From assembly GCA_965363725.1 (NCBI GenBank), contig CBDTUS010000055.1:1-19677 (forward strand): DNA of 19,677 bases, in the 5' to 3' direction. Shown here in pieces: positions 1-7,094 of the stretch. This DNA is from JAGLCY01 sp965363725. Lineage in GTDB: Bacteria > Krumholzibacteriota > Krumholzibacteriia > LZORAL124-64-63. The position numbers and the translations under genes were made by a program. Position 1 is the stretch's first letter. Every line of letters begins with the position of its first letter. Under the pieces are notes generated by a model. The model did no database searches and was not told the origin of the DNA. It worked only from the letters and a program-made list of their open reading frames with translations.

Positions 1-2746
1 CCGTGGGGTCGGGCTGGCCCGAATAGTCGGAGCCCACGTTGCCGAACACGTCGTTGCAGCTCAGGCTCGACGGTGCGCTGATCAGGGCCATCCCGTTGCC
101 GTTGAAGGTGCCGCCGGTGTTGAAGACCGAAATGTTGTGGGTGATGGCGGGAGCGCAGTTGGTCAGGTAGATCCCGCCGCCGCCGCTACTGGTGGCATCG
201 TTGCCGAAGAGGGTGTTGCTGACGATGGACCCGGTGGCATTGCCGTCATAGTTCATGGCCCCACCCCAGAACAGGGCGACGTTCCCGGACAATACCGAGT
301 TGGTCACGACCGCGTCGGTGCAGCTGGTCAGGTCGAGACCGCCGCCGATGTGGGCGTCGTTGTCAGTGACGATAAGACTGTCCAGGGCCACCGTGGCCCC
401 GGTGGCGAAGATCCCACCCCCGTGCATGAAGGTGGCCGCCGCCGATTTGGCGTTGCCGTCGATGGTCACGCCCTTCAAGGTCAGGTTCCCGCCGTTGACA
501 TACAGACCCGCCCCGTTGGTGCTCACCGTGTTGCCGGAAACCTCGCCGCCGGTCATGTCCAGGGACGAACTGGCGTTGAATCCGCCGACGTAGATCCCGC
601 CGCCGTCCTGGACGTCGAGATGTCCGGAAACCGTACAGTCGGTCATGGTGACGTCGGCATCGACGATATGCACGCCGCCGCCCAGGGGAGCGTTGGAAAG
701 GTTGTTGGTGATCAGGGTGTTGTCGACGATGTCACAGCCGATCAAAGTCGGTGTGCTTTCGAAGGCGAACAGGCCCGCGCCGAATACGGCAGTGTTGCCG
801 TGAATGAACACGTTTTCCAGGATCGGGCTGCAGTCGTTCAACATGATCCCGCCGCCGCAGCCGAGATCGGAATCGTTGCCCACGGAATTACCCGTCACTT
901 CGAGGTTGCGCAGGGTGGGGGAGTGGCCGTTCAGCATGATGCCGCCCCCGTACCTGGCGAAGTAGGGGATGCCGCCGAAGGTGACGCCGCCACCGCCGCT
1001 GATGTGGAAGCCGTCGACCTCGGTATCGTTTTCGACATCGCCCTGGAATCGCAGAACGGTGCCGCTGAGGCTGCCGGTAATCACCGTCTTGGAAGTTTCA
1101 GCATCGCGGGTCATGTAACTGGCGTCGTATGCGCCGAAGAGTTTGATACCGCGGTCGTGCAGGGTGACCGGCTCCGGTAGGACCGTGGCGGCCTCGACCT
1201 TGACGGTGTCCCCGACGCTCGCGCAGTTGATGGCGTCGAACAGGGTGGGATATTCCGCGGGGTACTGCTGCACGTTGTCCCCGAGGGCCCTCTGGAGATT
1301 GATGCGACCGGCGCCGAGCTGCCCTCCGTAGAGAGGATTCACCGCGTCGATGTTGTCGCAGTTAGAAACCAGGGCCGAGTGAATGGTCTGCCAGTTCCAG
1401 TTGGTGTGGGCCGACCAGATCAGGGCGGCCGCACCGCAGATGGTGGGTGACGCAAAGCTGGTGCCCTGCACGGAGCCGTAGGTGTGCTGGTCCGAGTCGG
1501 CCACGTAGGCCGTGGTGTACATCGCCACGCCGGGAGCCGAAATCTCCACCCAGGATCCGTAGTTGGAGAAGGAGGCCTTGGAGTCGTCTTCGGCGGTGGC
1601 CGCCACGGCCAACACGCCGTTGCGGGTCGAAAGATAGGAAGGCACCCCGAGGCTGGGGTCGCTGTCGGTGTCGTCGTTGCCGGCGGCGGTGACGACCAGG
1701 CAACCGGCGCCCTGGGCCGTGGTGACGGCCAGATTGAGGAACGAGGTGGAGCCCCAGCTGCAGTTGATGATGTTCGCCCCGTTGCCCGCCGCGTAGATCA
1801 TGCCTGCGGAAGCGAAGTCCATCCTCACCACGCCCTGGCCCTCGTTGGTGCGCCAGCCGCAGCGCACGGCCATGATCTTGCACCCGGGGGCGGCGCCGGC
1901 GATGCCGATGCCGTTGTTGGTGATCGCCGCGGCCATGCCCGCGCAATTGGTTCCGTGGCTCTCGAAATCCATGGGGTCGTTGTCCGGGACCTGTACGTCC
2001 TGGCCGGGCCAGCCCGCACTGACAGGAACATCGACGAAGTCCCAGCCCCTGATGTCGTCGATCTTGCCGTTGCTGTCGTCATCGACGCCATCGGTGCCGT
2101 AATATTCCGTCCAGTTGGTCCAGATGGCGCCGTTGACCTTGTCGGGATGATCCCCGCCCAGGTCGGGATGGTGCCAGTCCACGCCTGAATCCAGGATACA
2201 GATGATGATGTTGGAATCCCCGAGGGTTTCATTCCAGGCCCCGATGCTGCGGATGTCCCCGCCGCCGAGGGTCATGTTGCGCAGGTACCACTGCTGTCCG
2301 CTGATGCCGGGGTCGTTGGGCAGGAAACCGCCGTACTGCTTGCAGATGTCGACCACCTGGACTTCTTCGACTTCGGGCAAGGCCTCGTAGGCGGCCTTGA
2401 CCGCGGCCAGTCCCATTTCCACGGGAAAGTCGATGGCCCAGACACGATCCAGCACATCGGCCGCGGACTTGTCTGCCATCCTGGCCCGCACATTGTCGGT
2501 CAGGTGGGCGTAGAGGGGTTCCATGTTGTGGACCGAGAAGCGGGAAGCGAGACCGTCGAGGGAAGCGATGCCCACGCGGGGAGTCCCGGCGGACTTGTCC
2601 AGGGCCATTTCGGTGCCCGCCTTGACGGTAACCACGACACGATCGGGCACCTGGCCCACCACCGCACCGGTTCCGCTGGCGAATGCTCCGGCTGCCGCCG
2701 TCCCGAGAATAAGAGCGATCAGGACGGGAAACAGGATCTTCTTCAT
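1..2746 (-). CDS. Secreted S8 (subtilisin-like) serine peptidase with C-terminal parallel beta-helix, 3'-truncated by window edge
   Basis: Translating the minus strand from the ATG at 2746 gives an uninterrupted frame of 915 residues that runs off the window. A Sec signal peptide (MKKILFPVLIALILGTAAAG) is followed by a probable propeptide up to about residue 140. The subtilase domain (about 145-490) has the full catalytic set: Asp186 in ILDSGVD, His264 in SHGTNCAGMA, Asn357 in VTAAGND (oxyanion hole) and Ser430 in GTSFASP. An acidic insert GVDDDSNGKIDDIRGWDF (220-237) resembles the calcium-binding insert common in secreted S8 enzymes of FCB bacteria. From about 495 to the edge the protein becomes Gly/Asn-rich with repeated GGGI/GGGL turns (for example YGGGIMLNG, CGGGIMLND), as in right-handed parallel beta-helix proteins. 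The start is supported by a GAGGAGAGGAAA Shine-Dalgarno upstream. It probably cleaves extracellular protein. The missing C-terminus may carry more helix or a FlgD/T9SS-type domain. The S8 call is certain; the helix is very likely. Confidence 0.93.
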   Translation of the reverse strand, partial: MKKILFPVLIALILGTAAAGAFASGTGAVVGQVPDRVVVTVKAGTEMALDKSAGTPRVGIASLDGLASRFSVHNMEPLYAHLTDNVRARMADKSAADVLDRVWAIDFPVEMGLAAVKAAYEALPEVEEVQVVDICKQYGGFLPNDPGISGQQWYLRNMTLGGGDIRSIGAWNETLGDSNIIICILDSGVDWHHPDLGGDHPDKVNGAIWTNWTEYYGTDGVDDDSNGKIDDIRGWDFVDVPVSAGWPGQDVQVPDNDPMDFESHGTNCAGMAAAITNNGIGIAGAAPGCKIMAVRCGWRTNEGQGVVRMDFASAGMIYAAGNGANIINCSWGSTSFLNLAVTTAQGAGCLVVTAAGNDDTDSDPSLGVPSYLSTRNGVLAVAATAEDDSKASFSNYGSWVEISAPGVAMYTTAYVADSDQHTYGSVQGTSFASPTICGAAALIWSAHTNWNWQTIHSALVSNCDNIDAVNPLYGGQLGAGRINLQRALGDNVQQYPAEYPTLFDAINCASVGDTVKVEAATVLPEPVTLHDRGIKLFGAYDASYMTRDAETSKTVITGSLSGTVLRFQGDVENDTEVDGFHISGGGGVTFGGIPYFARYGGGIMLNGHSPTLRNLEVTGNSVGNDSDLGCGGGIMLNDCSPILENVFIHGNTAVFGAGLFAFESTPTLIGCDIVDNTLITNNLSNAPLGGGVHIVDADVTMTDCTVSGHLDVQDGGGIYVGGFNASSSLDMTGGEVSGNTVSTNGAGLYVNGGNLTLKGVTIDGNAKSAAATFMHGGGIFATGATVALDSLIVTDNDAHIGGGLDLTSCTDAVVTNSVLSGNVALFWGGAMNYDGNATGSIVSNTLFGNDATSSGGGGIYLTNCAPAITHNISVFNTGGTFNGNGMALISAPSSLSCNDVFGNVGSDYSGQPDPT

Positions 2747-2799
2747 GATGGATTTCCTCTCCTCAATGGTCCCGGCATGGGATGCGGTTCTGTGCAGAG

Positions 2800-2830
2800 G
2801 CATTGCCGGTTCAGGTGGCCGGGGCAATGC
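2800..2830 (-). other. Stem-loop in the protease leader
   Basis: GCATTGCC (2800-2807) and GGCAATGC (2823-2830) are perfect 8-bp complements around a 15-nt loop that could pair further (CGG/CCG). The element lies 54-84 nt upstream of the protease ATG, inside the long leader expected from the promoter call. No T-tract follows it on either strand, so it is not a standard terminator. Function unknown. Confidence 0.4.
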
Positions 2831-2933
2831 GGACGCCTGGCGAGCCGCGTCAAAATCTGGCAATACTGCTGGCCCAGGGATGAAAAATAGGGCGATCTAA
2901 GGCGAATTTCAGTTAGATCTTGCAGCAGAATGA

Positions 2934-2962
2934 ATTATAAAGGAAGTGAGGATTCGATACAA
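2934..2962 (-). promoter_or_regulatory. Candidate sigma70-type promoter for the S8 protease
   Basis: On the minus strand a perfect TATAAT (2939-2934) lies 17 bp from TTGTAT (2962-2957), which matches the -35 consensus at only three of six positions. The surrounding stretch is AT-rich compared with its neighbours. The predicted leader would be about 180 nt. It overlaps the -35 region of the divergent promoter for the glycosyltransferase operon. Confidence 0.42.
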
Positions 2963-2984
2963 TACCACGCTTTTTTGATAAAAT
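2956..2984 (+). promoter_or_regulatory. Candidate sigma70-type promoter for the glycosyltransferase operon
   Basis: TAAAAT (2979-2984, five of six matches to the -10 consensus) is preceded by a 17-bp spacer and GATACA (2956-2961, a weak -35). The leader to the TTG start at 3033 would be about 42 nt. A TTGACA at 2996-3001 also occurs, but no -10 element sits at the right distance from it. This is a motif match only. Confidence 0.32.
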
Positions 2985-3032
2985 CTGCCAAGGATTTGAC
3001 AGGTCGGAATCATTTCTAAGAGGTTGCGGTAA

Positions 3033-4211
3033 TTGGATATAAAAAAAGTCCTGTTCATCGAACCCTATGACGGCGGATCCCATCGCGCCTTCCGGAAAGG
3101 CCTCGTGGAACGCTCCGGGCACGAAATTACGTGTCTCGTGCTGCCCGGTCGCTTCTGGAAATGGCGCATGAGGGGGGCCGCCGCCTGGTTCGCCGACATC
3201 ATCAACCAGGGGCTGTCCCAGGTCCCGGATCTCATTTTCCTGACGGGGTTCATCAACGTGGCCGACCTGCGGGGACTGCTCGATCCACCCCTCGACCGGA
3301 CCCCCATCCTGCTGTACATGCACGAGAACCAGCTGACCTATCCTTTGAGTCCCGAAGAGGAATTCGACTTTCATTTCGGCTTCACCAACATCATCAGCTC
3401 GCTGGCCGCCGACGCCGTGGTTTTCAATTCGAGTTGGCACCGGGACCTTTATCTGGACGCCCTGCCGAGTTACCTGAACCGGATGCCCGAGGCGGTGCCC
3501 CGCGATGTCGCCGACCGTCTGCGGGGCCGCACTTCCGTGATGGGAGTGGGGCTGGACCGGCCGCCCCTGCCGGCGGACCACTTCCCCCTTTACCGGGGCG
3601 GGCAGTGCGCTCCCGAAGCCGGACCTTCCTGGCCCCGCACAGGGCGTCATCTCATAGTGTGGAACCATCGTTGGGAGTTCGACAAGCGGCCCGACCTGTT
3701 CGCTTCGGCCTTGCAACGCCTGCTCGACGCAGGCTTGGAATTCGATGTGGCCCTGCTGGGCGAGGAGCGTGGCCAGGAATCGGCCTTTGCCGATTTGCGG
3801 GAACGGTTGGGCGACCGGTGCGTCGCCTTCGGGCATCTTCGGGACCGTTCGGACTACGATGCCCTGCTGGAGCGGGGGGATATCGTGGTCAGCTGCGCGG
3901 AACAGGAGTACTTTGGGATAGCGGTGGCCGAGGCCGTGCATGCCGGATGTTATCCGGTGCTGCCCCGGGCGCAGGTCTATCCCTCGCTCTACGGTTCCCA
4001 TTGCAAGGGCCGGCATTTCTATGACACGGAGGAAGATCTGGTGAACCTTCTGGGCGACCTGATCTCCGGGAATTCCTGCGGACACGTCTGTTCCCTCGAC
4101 CGGGACATGGACGTCTACTGCTGGGATCGCCTGGTTGAAAAATTCGATCGCCTGATCCAGGATGTCGCCGATAGGGGTCGCCTGACCTCGCGGGACAGGG
4201 GCCGGTCATGA
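3033..4211 (+). CDS. tRNA-queuosine alpha-mannosyltransferase homologue (GTDC1/QTMAN, DUF3524 family)
   Basis: The 392-residue GT-B glycosyltransferase closely follows the human GTDC1/QTMAN pattern. The N-terminal DUF3524 half has FIEPYDGGSH (8-17), LPGRFWKWRMRG (37-48), YMHENQLTYP (95-104), FGFTNIISSL (115-124) and ADAVVFNSSWH (126-136). The C-terminal donor half has IVWNHRWEFDKRPD (208-221) and the E-x7-E type segment EYFGIAVAEAVHAG (292-305). In animals this family transfers mannose from GDP-mannose to queuosine at position 34 of tRNA-Asp. By homology the bacterial protein is expected to glycosylate Q-modified tRNA in the cytoplasm, but acceptor and donor are inferred. The start codon is TTG, chosen because AAGAGG lies 9 nt upstream and the family's conserved N-terminus begins immediately. 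Its ATGA overlap with the next gene implies translational coupling. Confidence 0.86.
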   Translation: MDIKKVLFIEPYDGGSHRAFRKGLVERSGHEITCLVLPGRFWKWRMRGAAAWFADIINQGLSQVPDLIFLTGFINVADLRGLLDPPLDRTPILLYMHENQLTYPLSPEEEFDFHFGFTNIISSLAADAVVFNSSWHRDLYLDALPSYLNRMPEAVPRDVADRLRGRTSVMGVGLDRPPLPADHFPLYRGGQCAPEAGPSWPRTGRHLIVWNHRWEFDKRPDLFASALQRLLDAGLEFDVALLGEERGQESAFADLRERLGDRCVAFGHLRDRSDYDALLERGDIVVSCAEQEYFGIAVAEAVHAGCYPVLPRAQVYPSLYGSHCKGRHFYDTEEDLVNLLGDLISGNSCGHVCSLDRDMDVYCWDRLVEKFDRLIQDVADRGRLTSRDRGRS

Positions 4212-5023
4212 AGAAACCGGGTCCCGTCGGCGCCTACCTCATCGACATCGAAGGCGTGCTGGTGCGTGACAAACGCTACCGGCCGATCGATGGTGCGGTC
4301 CGGTGGATGAACGCCCTGGCCGAGGCGGGTCGGCCCTACTGCCTGGTCAGCAACAACACCACGCATCGCCCCGGCGACCTGACCGACGCCCTGGCCGGGC
4401 TCGACTTTCCGGTGGATTCGAACCATCTGGTAGGAGCCTTGGGCCTGGGCATGGCCTGGTTGAAGGAGCGAGGCAAGGACCGGATCCGCTGGCTGGGAAC
4501 ACCGGCCCTGGATTCCTTCTGGGGCGAAGAAGGATTCGAAATCGTGACCGCTGGCCCCTGCGACGCCGTGGTTCTGGGGGCCAACTCTTTCCTGGAGATA
4601 GCGGCCCTGGACGCGGTCCTGGAACCCGTGCTGGACGATGGTGCAGATGTCGTGTGCCTGCACCGCAACCTTTTCTTTCTTGACGGAAAGGGTCGTCGCC
4701 GGCTCGGTCCGGGGGTCTGGGCGGTCGCCCTGGAGGCCCTTGGCGGGTCCGGACGTCTGATCACGATCGGCAAACCGGAGGAAGGAATCTACCGGGAAGC
4801 GCTGAAAAGGGTTGGCGTTGCTCCGGCGGAGGCCCTATTTATTTCCGATGATCCCATTTCCGATCTTGTCACCGCAGGACGGCTGGGTATGGGCACCGCC
4901 TTCGTGCTCTCGGGGAAGTATCCCGATCATGGCGTCCTGGCGCGGCTGGAGGAAGATGACTGGCCTGACATCGTTTGTTCCTGTCTGAGTGATCTGGTTA
5001 TTGAAGAAGAGGAAAAATTTTGA
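4208..5023 (+). CDS. HAD superfamily subclass IIA (NagD/LHPP-like) phosphatase-like protein
   Basis: The 271-residue protein has the four HAD motifs in HAD-IIA order. Motif I is LIDIEGVL (11-18; nucleophile Asp13), motif II is CLVSNNTT (45-52), motif III is Lys189 in ITIGKPEEGIY, and motif IV is FISDDPISDL (211-220). The C2-type cap lies between motifs II and III (about 60-185), and the family ending GMGTAFVLSGKYPDHG is present. In motif I the usual second aspartate (DxDG) is Glu15, which may weaken or change the general acid/base step; LHPP and HDHD2 relatives also deviate here, with serine. The substrate is unknown, and a sugar or nucleotide phosphate would be a guess from the glycosyltransferase next door. 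The ATG overlaps the upstream stop by 4 nt, and its own stop overlaps the next TTG start. Confidence 0.85.
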   Translation: MKKPGPVGAYLIDIEGVLVRDKRYRPIDGAVRWMNALAEAGRPYCLVSNNTTHRPGDLTDALAGLDFPVDSNHLVGALGLGMAWLKERGKDRIRWLGTPALDSFWGEEGFEIVTAGPCDAVVLGANSFLEIAALDAVLEPVLDDGADVVCLHRNLFFLDGKGRRRLGPGVWAVALEALGGSGRLITIGKPEEGIYREALKRVGVAPAEALFISDDPISDLVTAGRLGMGTAFVLSGKYPDHGVLARLEEDDWPDIVCSCLSDLVIEEEEKF

Positions 5024-6096
5024 ATTCCGAAAGTCGCGACAGCAGCAACAAACGCAGCGGAAACCGGCCGCCAGGGCGCAAACCCTCCGGCAGCCAGTCC
5101 CAGGGTCGTTCCTCCCGCGGACGGACGCCCCAGCGATCGGCCGGACCGCAGAAATCGAATCGGTCAGGCGGCCCCGGACGCGGTCCCTCCTCCGGTTCCG
5201 GGAACGCCAGGCGCGGACCCGCTCCCCAGAGGCAGGCGCCACCACCGGCTGTGGCCAGCCCCGCCCCGACGCAAACCCAGACTCTGTCCCTGTCCGCCTG
5301 GGACATGGCCCGCACCAGACGCAACCTTCCCGACACACCCCGGGGGCAGGTCATGACTCTGCGTGCCCATCAGAAGCTGGTGGATTCATTCGAAAAGGAA
5401 CGCAAGATCCCCGATGCCGACCGCAGCATCCTGCGGGTCAAGGAAGGTGCCAAAGGTGCCTGCCTGCTGATCCACGGGGTCTCCACCAGGCCGGGAAACC
5501 TATACGAGCTGGCGGACGTCCTGTACGAGGCCGACTACAACGTCTACGTCCTGCGCCTGCCCGACTACGGCACCCCCGGCCACACCATCAGCGAGGTTTC
5601 GTGGGAGTCGGCCCTGCACCAGGCTCAGCAGTGTTACCGTCTGCTGGCCCGTGGCGGCAGCAAGGTTCACGTGGTGGGTATGGGTTTCGGGGCCACGCTG
5701 GCTCTGCTGCTGGCCAATCAGGAAAGCGTGTCGTCGCTGGTGTTACTCTCGCCGGCCATCATGCCACGGGAATCCTGGTTCCAACGCCTGCTGGTGCGCC
5801 TCAAGCTGCACCGACTGGGAATGGTGCACAAGTGGTTGGGCTGGAACGCCGATTTGATGGAAGGGATGGACAAGGCGCGGGGGAAGATCGGCCAGATCCG
5901 GGTTCCCATCTACGCGGCGCAGTGCGAGGACGATGACCGGGCCTGCCCCACCTCGCTACGGGTTCTCCAGAACAAGTCCCGGAACAAGGACTCCCGCTTC
6001 CAGGTCTTTCCCGAGGGCGGACACGCCATTCTGGACGTTCATGGGAAGGATATCCTTTTCAAACAGATCGTCCAGTTCTGCGGGACCGAGAGTTAA
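5020..6096 (+). CDS. Alpha/beta hydrolase-fold protein lacking the nucleophile serine, with a basic disordered N-terminus
   Basis: Residues 1-90 are low complexity, rich in Arg, Gly, Ser, Pro and Gln, with net positive charge. The alpha/beta hydrolase fold follows from about 140 to 355: CLLIHGVSTRPGNLYELA (148-165) supplies the HG oxyanion motif, VRVPIYAAQCEDDD-like strands lead to the acid (Asp304-306), and FPEGGHAILD gives the catalytic His335. The nucleophile elbow, normally GxSxG, reads G220-M-G222-F-G224, so the serine is glycine. The codon is GGT, one base from AGT. Either this is a non-catalytic pseudo-hydrolase or it uses a different mechanism. The TTG start at 5020 is preceded by AAGAAGAGGA and overlaps the HAD stop; the in-frame ATG at 5305 is an alternative that would remove the basic tail. 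It is the last gene of the operon. Confidence 0.8.
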   Translation: MNSESRDSSNKRSGNRPPGRKPSGSQSQGRSSRGRTPQRSAGPQKSNRSGGPGRGPSSGSGNARRGPAPQRQAPPPAVASPAPTQTQTLSLSAWDMARTRRNLPDTPRGQVMTLRAHQKLVDSFEKERKIPDADRSILRVKEGAKGACLLIHGVSTRPGNLYELADVLYEADYNVYVLRLPDYGTPGHTISEVSWESALHQAQQCYRLLARGGSKVHVVGMGFGATLALLLANQESVSSLVLLSPAIMPRESWFQRLLVRLKLHRLGMVHKWLGWNADLMEGMDKARGKIGQIRVPIYAAQCEDDDRACPTSLRVLQNKSRNKDSRFQVFPEGGHAILDVHGKDILFKQIVQFCGTES

Positions 6097-6117
6097 GGCC
6101 CCGCCGGGGTAGGCCGC

Positions 6118-6738
6118 TCATCCCGCCATGGCCAGCAGGCCAGCCAGGTCGTCGTCGCTGAGGACGGCGCCCAGGCCCAGCCTGCGAGTGGCCAGCACTC
6201 CCAGGACGTGGACGTAGTCCTCAAAATTCTCTTCCAGTTTGCGCAGCACTTCGACCAATCCGGCGTTGTCGCGGCGGCGACCTTCCAGGAGGTTGGCGGC
6301 CATGGCGAAGCAGCGGCTTCCGGTGGTCAGATCCCGGTCCCGAGTTTCCTGAGCGGACATGCCGAAATGAATCGGGCGCCGGCGCAGCCCGTCGCCCCGA
6401 TCCATCAAGCCCAGATACAGAAGACGATGGTCCGCATTGGCGCGGTACCACCCGGCCCGGGCGGCGCGGCCCAGGTCCTTGGCCGGCGGCAGCAGCAGCG
6501 CTCCGGCCCCCCACCGGACGCGGGGGTCATGGTGCCCGGTGAGGAATCCTGCCAGCAGGTGCGATAAATAGACGTTCACGTCTTCGTCCGGGCCGGCCCC
6601 GTTGGTGGGGAACATCGACTCACGACGGGCCTCGAGAAGTTGTTCCATGAGAAAATACCGCCAGGGTCGGGGGCCGGACCAGTCGGGAAACAGGCCCCGG
6701 AAAAGGGGATATTCGATATTTGACAAGGTTTTCGGCAT
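6118..6738 (-). CDS. Uncharacterised 206-aa protein
   Basis: I do not recognise this protein. The start is well supported: ATG at 6738 with GGGAGGAAA about 7 nt upstream. The sequence has an aromatic/proline N-terminus (IEYPLFRGLFPDWSGPRPWR, 8-27) and a predicted helix at DVNVYLSHLLAGFLTG. ADHRLLYLGLMDRGDGLRRR follows in the middle. The C-terminal half is mostly helical (CFAMAANLLEGRRRDNAGLV, then EVLRKLEENFEDYVHVLGVL). It has no signal peptide or transmembrane segment, so it is probably cytoplasmic. Its codon use matches its neighbours, which supports a real gene rather than a shadow. It converges on the alpha/beta hydrolase gene with only 21 nt between stops. A small CCCCGCCGGGG hairpin lies in that gap but has no T-tract. 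Confidence 0.75.
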   Translation of the reverse strand: MPKTLSNIEYPLFRGLFPDWSGPRPWRYFLMEQLLEARRESMFPTNGAGPDEDVNVYLSHLLAGFLTGHHDPRVRWGAGALLLPPAKDLGRAARAGWYRANADHRLLYLGLMDRGDGLRRRPIHFGMSAQETRDRDLTTGSRCFAMAANLLEGRRRDNAGLVEVLRKLEENFEDYVHVLGVLATRRLGLGAVLSDDDLAGLLAMAG

Positions 6739-7094
6739 GAAATCTTTCCTCCCTGGTGGCGGGCTTTTCCCGGGGAGAATGCAGGGACCATGCCGGAGGG
6801 CCCGTTCGTCCTGAATCGTAACTATATATTCCTTATTGTCTTACATCGACCCCTGCGAAGGTCCCACCGGTTTTTCAGAGCCTCATGGTTGATTTCGGAC
6901 CAGGCAGGAAGATTCCCGGATCCGCCGAGGATCAATTTTGGCTTTGGTTTTACTCAACCCCGCCGATCTAACACGGGAATATTGCAGGGGCTCGAAGTGA
7001 CGGGGAAGGCCCCGGGTGTGCTTGGAATCTGCTGCGCCTTGTGCCACAAGGGAATTCCCATTTGAGGACGCTTCCGAGTTGAAAGGAACGGGGA
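6739..7094. other. 356-bp divergent intergenic region
   Basis: No credible coding sequence is seen. It separates the minus-strand hypothetical gene from the plus-strand membrane protein and must hold promoters for both. An AT-rich island at about 6811-6845 (containing ACTATATATT) could give a minus-strand -10 TATAGT (6826-6821) with a poor -35 TCGATG 17 bp away. For the plus strand no convincing -35/-10 pair was found; the best AT-rich stretch is 6931-6958. Two adjacent palindromes near the plus-strand gene are listed separately. Confidence 0.5.
7037..7059. promoter_or_regulatory. Two abutting palindromes, candidate operator
   Basis: CCTTGTG-C-CACAAGG (7037-7051) is a perfect 7-bp inverted repeat with a 1-nt centre. 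It runs directly into the perfect 10-bp palindrome GGGAATTCCC (7050-7059). Together they lie about 36-58 bp upstream of the ATG at 7095, a position suited to a repressor site or a leader hairpin. The regulator is unknown. Confidence 0.35.

Noticed and set aside
137..1180. Long plus-strand open frame opposite the S8 protease
   Set aside because: Ala/Gly/Val-rich with no domain pattern; it lies over the minus-strand beta-helix, whose frame is intact and has recognisable motifs.
5677..5691. GMGFG in the hydrolase-fold protein as a Rossmann nucleotide-binding motif
   Set aside because: It follows strand beta-5 of an alpha/beta hydrolase with HG motif, acid and His in place, so it is the altered nucleophile elbow.
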